Made by a program: the position numbers and the translations under genes
The notes under the pieces: generated by a model
Databases searched by the model: none
What the model was told of the DNA's origin: nothing
What the model saw: only the letters and a program-made list of their open reading frames with translations
Source of the DNA: a bacterium
GTDB taxonomy: Bacteria; Oederibacteriota; Muellerivitia; Muellerivitales; Muellerivitaceae
NCBI GenBank assembly: GCA_025980505.1
Contig: JAICXI010000123.1
Span: 1 to 6,166 of the forward strand
Direction: 5' to 3'
Length of the DNA stretch: 6,166 nucleotides
Shown: in pieces, positions 1 to 5,185 of the stretch
Layout of the letters: every line of letters begins with the position of its first letter
Position numbering within the stretch: the stretch's first letter is position 1

Positions 1-821
1 CGCCGCATGGCTTTCAGCACGCCCTCGTCCCCGCTCTGGAGGGGGAGGTGCAGGTGCGCGCAAAGGCCGGCCCCCGATTGCCAAAGGGGCAGCAGGGCTT
101 CCTCAAAATCCGCCACGGCGTAGGAGGACAGGCGGACGCGCTGGATGCCGGGGACCGCCAGCAGTTTTTCAACCACCGGGGCCAGCCGGGGTTCGTCAAC
201 CTTCAAGCCCCAATCCTTCCCATAAGAGGAAAGCTGGATGCCGGCCAGGACCAGCTCCCTGGCGCCGTTCCGGGCCAGCCTTTTTCCCTCTTCCACGATC
301 TCCAATCCCGGCCGCGAGACCATTTCGCCCCGCACCCGCGGGATCAGGCAGAAGGAGCAGCCGAAGTTACAGCCGTCCTGCACCTTGATCGTGGCCCGCT
401 GGTGGCCGTCGAAGCGGGATATACCCCCGCCCCAGGGCGAGGGGGGAAAGGGGGCCGGCGCAGGCCCAAGGCCGGGAACCGCGGCCCGGATTTTCTGGAA
501 CAACCGCGACTTTTCATGATTCCCCACGACCAGGTCGACGCCCGCCAGGGCCCCCACTTCCCGGGGCCGGTCCTGGGCCAGGCAGCCGGTCACCACCACG
601 AAGGAGTCGGGATTCCTCGCCTTGGCCCGCCGCACCAGCTGTTTACCCTCGGCATCCGCGGCCGCCGTCACGGTGCAGGTATTGATCACGTAGATATCGG
701 CGGCCTCCTCGAAAGGCACGGCTTGGAGCGAGGCCCTTTCGACCTGCTCCTTCATGGCCTGGGTGTCGTATTGGTTCACCCGGCAACCCAGGGTGGTAAA
801 GGCGATTTTAGGTTTATTCAT
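1..821 (-). CDS. mtaB: tRNA (N6-threonylcarbamoyladenosine-37 C2)-methylthiotransferase MtaB, 3' end outside window
   Basis: Radical-SAM methylthiotransferase that converts t6A37 to ms2t6A37 in tRNAs reading ANN codons; cytosolic, with two [4Fe-4S] clusters. The 273 codons in the window begin MNKPKIAFTTLGCRVNQYDT. The N-terminal MTTase domain shows the three auxiliary-cluster cysteines C13 (LGCRVNQYD), C49 (NTCTV) and C80 (TGCLAQ). The radical-SAM motif C151-x3-C155-x2-C158 lies in DGCNFGCSFCLIPRVRG, and HLHLPLQSGDEGVLKAMR ends the visible part. The LGCRVNQYD start and the DGCNFGCSFC context favour MtaB over MiaB or RimO. The rest of the radical-SAM domain and any TRAM domain lie past the window edge. 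The ATG is preceded by GAGG five bases upstream (827-830); a GTG at 845 is in frame but matches the family start less well. A Pro/Gly-rich linker at residues 117-134 comes from a palindromic DNA element. The start region is duplicated upstream. Confidence 0.93.
   Translation of the reverse strand, partial: MNKPKIAFTTLGCRVNQYDTQAMKEQVERASLQAVPFEEAADIYVINTCTVTAAADAEGKQLVRRAKARNPDSFVVVTGCLAQDRPREVGALAGVDLVVGNHEKSRLFQKIRAAVPGLGPAPAPFPPSPWGGGISRFDGHQRATIKVQDGCNFGCSFCLIPRVRGEMVSRPGLEIVEEGKRLARNGARELVLAGIQLSSYGKDWGLKVDEPRLAPVVEKLLAVPGIQRVRLSSYAVADFEEALLPLWQSGAGLCAHLHLPLQSGDEGVLKAMR
424..444. repeat. GC-rich palindromic element in frame within mtaB
   Basis: A run of C's plus GCCC faces GGGCG plus a run of G's. 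Arms 424-432 and 435-444 pair with one bulged A (440) around a two-base centre. Further G-rich sequence (445-454) follows on the plus strand. On the coding strand it yields the low-complexity linker PAPAPFPPSPWGGG between the MTTase and radical-SAM domains. The composition resembles dispersed palindromic repeats that insert in frame into surface loops of proteins in some genomes. No second copy is visible in this window, so dispersal is not shown. Confidence 0.5.
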
Positions 822-832
822 GACGGCCTCAA
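778..832 (-). repeat. Duplicated mtaB start segment, copy 1 (functional)
   Basis: This 55-bp segment holds the mtaB ribosome-binding site, ATG and first 14 codons. It is identical base for base to 923-977, an offset of 145 bp. It is the copy that continues into the full mtaB reading frame, so it is taken as the functional one. The junction where the two copies diverge lies at codon 15 (GTG AAC here, GTC AGT in the upstream copy). Confidence 0.95.
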
Positions 833-966
833 TCCCGTCCAGCACAAAATGCGCGGGAAAGCGCCCAAGGTTCAATACCCCATTGAACCAAGGAAAAATG
901 TCCCGAGTGTCCCGGCTGACTGACCCGGCAACCCAGGGTGGTAAAGGCGATTTTAGGTTTATTCAT
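829..966 (-). pseudogene. Truncated duplicate of the mtaB 5' end, or a 45-aa upstream leader ORF
   Basis: The second copy of the mtaB start has the same GAGG site, spacing and ATG (964-966). It encodes the same first 15 residues, MNKPKIAFTTLGCRV, including the first cluster cysteine. It then runs into the GTCCC-rich repeat and the unique spacer, giving an unrelated tail that ends ...SRAFCAGRD. The TGA at 829-831 lies 7 bases upstream of the real mtaB ATG and overlaps its GAGG site. The tail resembles no family I recognise. It is most simply a fragment left by duplication. Its intact initiation signals mean it could be translated and could couple to, or compete with, mtaB initiation; this is inference. 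Confidence 0.5.
865..893. repeat. Inverted repeat in the mtaB leader spacer
   Basis: GGTTCAAT (869-876) and ATTGAACC (882-889) are perfect 8-bp arms around a 5-base loop. Outside a two-base mismatch, CC and GG (865-866, 892-893) pair again. The right arm is the first part of the GTCCC-rich element, so the left arm may be the remnant of an inverted end of that element. No T-tract follows on either strand, so it is not called a terminator. Confidence 0.55.
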
Positions 967-979
967 GACGGCCTCAACG
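883..979 (-). repeat. 97-bp tandem unit, copy 1 (GTCCC-rich element plus mtaB start copy 2)
   Basis: The unit joins a roughly 40-bp element (883-922) to the 55-bp mtaB start copy (923-977). The element contains a direct repeat of TGTCCCG with a 9-bp period (899-905, 908-914), then CTGACTGACCCGG. The next unit begins exactly 97 bp further on. Comparing 883-960 with 980-1057, I count 6 mismatches in 78 positions, only one of them in the 40-bp element. Confidence 0.9.
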
Positions 980-1057
980 TTGAACCAAGGAAAAATGTCC
1001 CGGGTGTCCCGGCTGACTGACCCGGCAACCCGGGGTGGCGAAGGCTATTTTAGTTTT
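980..1057 (-). repeat. 97-bp tandem unit, copy 2, truncated and diverged
   Basis: The GTCCC-rich element (980-1019) matches the other copy at all but one base. It is followed by a diverged partial copy of the mtaB start (1020-1057, 33 of 38 identical to 923-960). Similarity stops before the ATG, so this copy has lost the initiation region. It overlaps the TAA stop (1050-1052) and the last two codons of the 370-aa gene. In the mtaB frame it would read TKIAFATPGCRV against PKIAFTTLGCRV in the intact copies. Confidence 0.85.
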
Positions 1058-2162
1058 GGGGGGTGTTTGCATCACGGCTTGGTTTAGCTTCTTTCGGGGT
1101 GGAAAGCAAGAAGACATCCAGCGGGGCGTAAACCGCCAGCCGGTAGGAATAAGCCGTCGACTCGTCGATGAAGTGGACGCGGAACTCGGCCTCGAACAAG
1201 GCGTCCCCTTCCAGGTGGAAATCCCGCCGGGCGCCGATCTCCACGTAAGTACGGTCGCCTCTCACGAAGCCGTGCAGTTGGTCGAGGGAGGCGGAGTCAG
1301 GCGAGCCGTAGGACGCGTAGTTGGCGTCGCCTTCCTGGCTGTAAAAGTCCCGTCCCCGCCAGCCGATGCCGAAAAGGCCCAGGTTCCCGTCGGGTGATAT
1401 TTCCGCCTTTAAATAACCACCGCCGCCATATTGCGTCCCGCCGGTGCTGTCGCCCATCAAAAACCCGCTCATGACGCCGAAGACGTCGAATTGGGTGGAA
1501 CCCAAAAGGCCCGGGACTTTCCAGCGGAACCCCAAAGCCGGCACCCAGTTGTTGACGATCCCGCCGGTGGTGTAGAGCTGGCCCCCGTCATGGAATCCGT
1601 GCAGTTCTTCCTCGAACGAGAAGTTCCCATCGAGGGGTTCTTTCCAAACACCGCCATAATCCATTTGCTCGGGCTGGGAAGGAGTATTGAGCTGGTGCCA
1701 ATTGAGGAACATGTCGCATTTAAAGGACGGGTCGTCCTCCATCCATTGGATGCCGTATTCGACGGGACGGGTGAATTCCAGGGTGGTGACTTCCAACGGT
1801 TCCAAAAAGCCGTGGCGGCCGCGAGTCTCCAGGGTGCCCATGACCAGCCGGGTGCCGCCTTCGCGGTACTCGAAGGAAAGCAGGGGTTTCACGTCAACGA
1901 CGGGATCGACGTTGCTGGTGCTGCGGAAGTCGGCGAAAGCGCCCGCGGACAGGAAGGCGTTCGGGCCCAAGGCCGCTTCCAGCCGGCTTTGGACCTGCTG
2001 TCCCAGGAGCGTCTCGCCCGTGCGGTAGGGCTCGAAAAATTCCGTGTTGTCGCCGTAAAAAGTAAAGTTGTTTTTCCAGTGAATGTCCGCGGCTTGGGCG
2101 GGAAACGCCGAACAGGCCCCCCAAAGGGCGCCGAAAAGGAGGATGTTTTTCTTGCGGATCAT
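1050..2162 (-). CDS. Exported 370-aa protein, probable outer-membrane beta-barrel, family not recognised
   Basis: The N-terminus MIRKKNILLFGALWG is a classic Sec signal: an RKK n-region, a hydrophobic core, then PAQA-A, with likely cleavage after residue 24. The mature part is rich in aromatic residues and Gly and has alternating polar/hydrophobic stretches typical of amphipathic beta-strands, such as TRLVMGTLETRG, YGIQWMEDD and YRLAVYAPLDVFLL. No catalytic motif is visible, so a porin-like or other barrel protein is the best guess. The last strand-like segment ends near F351 and is followed by a 17-residue charged tail (STPKEAKPSRDANTPQN), unusual for a barrel, which normally ends on an aromatic residue. 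The tail ends inside the repeat upstream of mtaB. The ATG lacks a clear Shine-Dalgarno site: it is preceded by GGGGCCCC and, just before that, the terminator of the upstream gene. Coding is well supported; function is open. Confidence 0.85.
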   Translation of the reverse strand: MIRKKNILLFGALWGACSAFPAQAADIHWKNNFTFYGDNTEFFEPYRTGETLLGQQVQSRLEAALGPNAFLSAGAFADFRSTSNVDPVVDVKPLLSFEYREGGTRLVMGTLETRGRHGFLEPLEVTTLEFTRPVEYGIQWMEDDPSFKCDMFLNWHQLNTPSQPEQMDYGGVWKEPLDGNFSFEEELHGFHDGGQLYTTGGIVNNWVPALGFRWKVPGLLGSTQFDVFGVMSGFLMGDSTGGTQYGGGGYLKAEISPDGNLGLFGIGWRGRDFYSQEGDANYASYGSPDSASLDQLHGFVRGDRTYVEIGARRDFHLEGDALFEAEFRVHFIDESTAYSYRLAVYAPLDVFLLSTPKEAKPSRDANTPQN

Positions 2163-2170
2163 GGGGCCCC

Positions 2171-2201
2171 AAAATAAAAACGGGCCCCGGGGGCCCGTTT
2201 T
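2171..2201 (-). terminator. Intrinsic terminator of the TPR/barrel gene
   Basis: Perfect 11-bp arms (2177-2187 and 2191-2201) with a 3-base loop give a very GC-rich stem, GGGCCC plus CG, flanked by A/T. On the minus strand the stem runs into TTTTTATTTT. It lies 21 bases past the stop codon of the TPR/barrel gene, where a rho-independent terminator is expected. Because both arms end in an A- or T-run, it may also work on plus-strand transcripts. The next gene starts only 8 bases after the T-tract. Confidence 0.9.
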
Positions 2202-2221
2202 CGCCGGAGGATGGATTTCGA

Positions 2222-3685
2222 TCAGAACGAGAAGGTGAAGTTAAGGCCGCTTTCAATCCCGCTGAAATCCAGCGTGAGGGCGGCGGTGGGATCGCCGTTG
2301 GGGACGTTGGGGGAACCGGGCAGGCCCACGGCCCCGGTCTTGGTGTCCACCACCAGGGTATTGCCGCCCTTCTGGAAGTTGGTGGCGCTCAAATAACGGT
2401 AACCCACGTAAGGCCCGAAGGCGATTCCCTTCCCGAGGGAGAAATCGACTCCCAGGAGGGCTTGGCCGTTGATGGCCATGGTGTTGTAGGAGCCGTTGCT
2501 GGTGGCGTCCTGCTGGATGGGCGTGGTGCCGGTGGAATCATACTGCGTCTTGGTCAAGGCCAGGCTGACGGGGGACACGCCGCCGCCTAGTCCCAGGTAG
2601 CCCTTGACGCCGTTGCCGCCGAAGAGCAGCTTGACCCCCAGGTCCGCCGTGATGATGGTGGTGTTGAAAACGTACTTCCAAACGTCGGGCGTCCCGATCG
2701 GGATGCCGCCGTTGTAGCTGTGGAGGTAATCGAAGGTGGTATAGGACAAGTTGCCCACGGGGAAGTACCCGATGGCCAGGTTGACCTCGAAATCCGGCCC
2801 CAACTGCACGAAGGGTTCCAATTCGGGCAAACCGATCAGGTTGGGCGTCACGCCGCTCAAGGAAACCGCGTTGGCCCCGTTATAGGAGCCCTGGACGTAT
2901 TTGGTGATCTGGCTGGGGTCGGCCAGCACGTATTCCATCCCGCCCATCACGTGGAAACCGAAGGCCGATTTGCTTCCCTTGCCGCCCGTGGGCGCGGCCG
3001 CGCCGCCGGCCACCGCGGTCCCTGAATATTTGGACGCCTGGTCCTCCACCCATTGCTGGTCTTCGGGGCCCAGCCCCGCCTTCACGCGGTCCGCATAGGC
3101 CTTGACCGAGGCGTTGGGCTGCTTGGCGTTGGCCACCTCGAAATAAAGGGCCGCGTACTTGGCGTTGCCGGTCATGTAATAGGCGTATCCCGCGTAATAA
3201 TAAGGACGGTAATCGTTCGGGTTTTGCTGGATGGCCCGTTGGAAGTAAGGAAGGGCGGCCGCGTATTGGCGCTGTTGGAAAAGCGAGTAACCTTGGGATA
3301 GGTAATTGGGGGCCGCCACGCCCGCCCCGGCGGCCGGCGTTCCGCCGGTCTGGGCCTGTAAATTCCGGACAAACTGGGCCAATTGGGCGTTGGTGGGTTG
3401 CAGCGCGGAAGCCCTTTGGTAATAAGTCAGGGCGTAGGGCTTGTTGCCCGTGGCGTAGTAACAGTTCCCCGCAGCCTGGTAGGCGGCGGCGTTATTGGGG
3501 TTCAGTTTGATGGCCGCGTTTAAATACTGGAGGGCTTGGGTGTAATTCCGGCTGTTGTACATCTGGACGCCGGCGGCGTAATACTGATCGGCCGTGGCCC
3601 CCTGGGCGCGGGCCGAAACGGGAATCATCAGACCCGACATCATCGTCAATGCCAAAAGGAGTCCACTCATTTTCCGTCCGGCCAT
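2222..3685 (-). CDS. Exported TPR protein with C-terminal outer-membrane beta-barrel
   Basis: 487 residues. A Sec signal (residues 1-27, ending SARA) is followed by two pairs of tetratricopeptide repeats: about 31-64 (YYAAGVQMYNSRNYTQALQY), 65-98 (YQAAGNCYYATGNKPYALTY), 127-158 and 159-192. An Ala/Gly-rich linker lies between the pairs and another at 223-240. Residues 241-487 form Gly- and aromatic-rich beta-strands such as FGFHVMGGMEYV, FGPYVGYRYL and the final SGLNFTFSF. The terminal Phe and alternating hydrophobics match the C-terminal signal read by the BAM complex, so the barrel should sit in the outer membrane with the TPR part in the periplasm as a protein-binding module. The partner is unknown. 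The start is set by GGGAGG five bases upstream of the ATG. It has its own promoter and terminator, so it is probably a single-gene unit. I do not recognise a named family for the whole protein. Confidence 0.9.
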   Translation of the reverse strand: MAGRKMSGLLLALTMMSGLMIPVSARAQGATADQYYAAGVQMYNSRNYTQALQYLNAAIKLNPNNAAAYQAAGNCYYATGNKPYALTYYQRASALQPTNAQLAQFVRNLQAQTGGTPAAGAGVAAPNYLSQGYSLFQQRQYAAALPYFQRAIQQNPNDYRPYYYAGYAYYMTGNAKYAALYFEVANAKQPNASVKAYADRVKAGLGPEDQQWVEDQASKYSGTAVAGGAAAPTGGKGSKSAFGFHVMGGMEYVLADPSQITKYVQGSYNGANAVSLSGVTPNLIGLPELEPFVQLGPDFEVNLAIGYFPVGNLSYTTFDYLHSYNGGIPIGTPDVWKYVFNTTIITADLGVKLLFGGNGVKGYLGLGGGVSPVSLALTKTQYDSTGTTPIQQDATSNGSYNTMAINGQALLGVDFSLGKGIAFGPYVGYRYLSATNFQKGGNTLVVDTKTGAVGLPGSPNVPNGDPTAALTLDFSGIESGLNFTFSF

Positions 3686-3690
3686 TTCGA

Positions 3691-3696
3691 CCTCCC
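3691..3696 (-). promoter_or_regulatory. Strong Shine-Dalgarno site fixing the TPR/barrel start
   Basis: GGGAGG lies five bases before the ATG at 3685. This selects the first Met rather than Met6 (MSGLLLAL), which would also give a workable signal peptide. Confidence 0.8.
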
Positions 3697-3753
3697 AGTG
3701 ATTGGTGCTTGAAACCCTTGAGGAAACGTTTTAACCCCCCTGAAGCATCAGCC

Positions 3754-3781
3754 ATTATAAAGTCTAAAAAAAACCAGTCTA
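3754..3781 (-). promoter_or_regulatory. Sigma70-type promoter for the TPR/barrel gene
   Basis: A perfect -10 hexamer TATAAT (3754-3759) is preceded, with a 16-base spacer, by TAGACT (3776-3781), which matches 4 of 6 bases of TTGACA. The spacer contains a run of eight T's. Transcription would start near 3747, leaving about 60 bases of leader before the ATG at 3685. The promoter lies in the 173-bp gap after the kinase gene, which fits independent expression of the abundant-looking envelope protein. The call rests on hexamer match and position only. Confidence 0.7.
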
Positions 3782-3858
3782 GGAAAATGATTCCTTTAAA
3801 ACCCCGGCTTTCACGGCTTTCGGGAAGGGGATGGCGGAATGTTTCCGACAAAGAAGGT

Positions 3859-5064
3859 TTAGGAAGCCGCCGCGGTGGAAACGGGCGATTCCACTTCCCG
3901 GGCGCCGTCCTGGGGCTCGTTGATGTAAGCCTGGGGGGAGATGTTGACCTGCTTCTTGTATTCCCCCTGGACCCGGTTCACGAACGCCTCCGCTTCCGCG
4001 GCCTTGACCAGGCAAACCAGCGAACCGCCCCACCCGATGCCGGCCATGCGGGAGCCCATGCAGCCGGGCTGCCTCCGGACGGTGGCGGTCAGGATGTCCA
4101 CTTCCTCGCAAGTGGCCTTCAGTTTGTCGGCCAGGGAATCGTGGGATTCGCTCAAGAGCGCCCCGAAACCCTCGTAATCGCCCCGGGCCAGCAGCTCCTT
4201 GGCCTTCCGGACCCGCTGGTTCTCGTACACCACGTGGTCCAGGCGTTTACGCAGGATGATGTCGATTTTTTTGCGCGCGGTTTCGTAGGCTTCCCCTCCC
4301 ACATCCCTCAAGGAAATGACCTTGGGGACGTGCTTGCGTATCTCGGTTAAAAGCTGGGCGAAAAGCTCCAGCCGTTTTTGGAATTCCTCTTCCCTTTCCT
4401 TCTTCCGGACGCCGCTATCCACCACCACCAGCCGGTAGTTCTTGGAATCGAAAGGGACGTATTCGGGCTTGAAGCTGCGGGCGTCGAAAAGGACCAATTG
4501 ATCCTTTTTGGAAAACTTGGCGGCGAAGGGCGAGAAGTAGTCGCCCCGCAACGACATGAACTGGCTTTCCACGCGGTGGCAAAGCTTGACCACCGTGGCG
4601 TCGTCCAGGGGGTTGGTTCCCAGGATGTTGCAGGCCACGGCGGTGGCCGTCGTGATGGCGGCCGAGGTGCCCAAACCCATGTCCTCGGGCAGGTCGCCCC
4701 CCACCACCATTTGGAGGCCCTCCAATTTGCGGCCCGTCCTCTCGTAAAAATAAAGGACCCCTTTGGGGAAATTGGCCCAGCCGTCGGCGCGGTCGAACTT
4801 CAGGGTGGCCAGGGAGACCTTTATTTTTTCGTCGTAATTGAGGGAATGGATGAAGGCCTGCCGGTCCGACCGGCGCTGGGCCGCCACCACCGCCGAATGG
4901 TTTCCCGCGCAAAGGAGGCTGAAGCCGTCCACGGCCTCGGTGTATTCCCCCCCCAGCAAGGTCAGGCGGGAAGGCGCCGCCACGAAAGTGATTTTCCGGC
5001 CCGAATCGCCGTACTGGTGCAGGAAAGCGGCTTGGGTTTTCTTGATCAGCTCTTCGAGCGGCAT
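3859..5064 (-). CDS. Galactokinase-family GHMP sugar kinase with altered sugar-binding motif
   Basis: 401 residues, a normal GalK length, cytosolic. Family landmarks in order: APSRLTLLGGEYTEAVDGF (30-48) at motif 1; the phosphate-binding loop MGLGTSAAI (129-137); GDYFSPF with D175 at the catalytic-base Asp of the usual MDQF; SLRDV (251-255); HVVYENQRV (277-285); and motif 3 GCMGSRMAGIGWGGS (334-348). Family GalK phosphorylates galactose at C1 with ATP. Here motif 1 departs from GRVNLIGEHTDY: R33 and E40 remain, but the His and Asp that contact the sugar appear as Y41 and E43, with one extra Gly. The usual CGIMDQ is also lost. ATP binding and catalysis look intact, so the substrate may differ (another hexose, uronic acid or amino sugar). 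A strong GGAGG site (5069-5073) lies four bases before the ATG. It follows cdsA in the same direction. I withhold galK because specificity is doubtful. Confidence 0.88.
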   Translation of the reverse strand: MPLEELIKKTQAAFLHQYGDSGRKITFVAAPSRLTLLGGEYTEAVDGFSLLCAGNHSAVVAAQRRSDRQAFIHSLNYDEKIKVSLATLKFDRADGWANFPKGVLYFYERTGRKLEGLQMVVGGDLPEDMGLGTSAAITTATAVACNILGTNPLDDATVVKLCHRVESQFMSLRGDYFSPFAAKFSKKDQLVLFDARSFKPEYVPFDSKNYRLVVVDSGVRKKEREEEFQKRLELFAQLLTEIRKHVPKVISLRDVGGEAYETARKKIDIILRKRLDHVVYENQRVRKAKELLARGDYEGFGALLSESHDSLADKLKATCEEVDILTATVRRQPGCMGSRMAGIGWGGSLVCLVKAAEAEAFVNRVQGEYKKQVNISPQAYINEPQDGAREVESPVSTAAAS

Positions 5065-5129
5065 GAGGCCTCCCCTATCGGAAAAATTTCACACCGCGTG
5101 GAAGCGGCGGAAGTAAGAACTGGTTTGGG

Positions 5130-5160
5130 AGCCCGCCCCGGATCGACCCCGGGCGCGGCT
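5130..5160 (-). other. Strong GC-rich hairpin between cdsA and the kinase gene
   Basis: AGCCCGCCC (5130-5138) pairs with GGGCG and GGCT (5151-5155, 5157-5160), a 9-bp stem with one bulged C and a 12-base loop. No U-tract follows on the minus strand, so it is not a standard intrinsic terminator. It could pause polymerase, mark a processing site or limit readthrough into the kinase gene. No clear promoter is visible in the remaining gap (5065-5129), so the kinase may be co-transcribed with cdsA through this structure. Confidence 0.5.
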
Positions 5161-5170
5161 TGTTTCCTTC

Positions 5171-5185
5171 GAGCCTGAAAGGCTC
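5171..5185 (-). other. Small hairpin across the cdsA stop codon
   Basis: GAGCC and GGCTC (5171-5175, 5181-5185) pair around a five-base loop and overlap the cdsA TGA at 5184-5186. There is no T-tract. Together with the larger hairpin just downstream, it gives the 3' end of the cdsA message a structured tail. Confidence 0.4.

Noticed and set aside
843..845. GTG as an alternative mtaB start, eight codons upstream
   Set aside because: It is in frame, but the ATG at 821 has a GAGG at good spacing and gives the usual family N-terminus shortly before KIAFTTLGC.
48..923. Long plus-strand open frame of 291 codons
   Set aside because: It is antisense to mtaB. The minus strand encodes recognisable MtaB motifs with all six cluster cysteines, whereas the plus-strand translation is low-complexity, Pro/Gly/Arg/His-rich and matches no family.
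778..1057. CRISPR array
   Set aside because: The copies differ in length and offset (145 and 97 bp), contain a gene start, and there are no uniform spacers or cas genes.
1431..2177. Plus-strand open frame of 248 codons opposite the 370-aa gene
   Set aside because: The minus-strand frame has a clear signal peptide and beta-strand pattern. The plus frame is a GC-driven shadow and its end overlaps the terminator.
3802..3830. Possible intrinsic terminator after the kinase gene (CCCC...GGGG followed by TTTT on the minus strand)
   Set aside because: Only four or five contiguous base pairs form around a long loop, because GAAAGCC is directly repeated rather than inverted, and the T-run is just four bases. 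A further 5-bp hairpin at 3835-3847 also lacks a T-tract.
5137..5153. tRNA T-arm-like stem-loop (CCCGG, seven-base loop, CCGGG) in the cdsA-kinase gap
   Set aside because: The loop does not fit TTCRANN, no matching acceptor, D or anticodon arms are present, and a tRNA body would have to extend into cdsA.
4378..5178. Plus-strand open frame of 266 codons opposite the sugar kinase
   Set aside because: The minus strand carries GHMP kinase motifs across the whole length; the plus frame has none.
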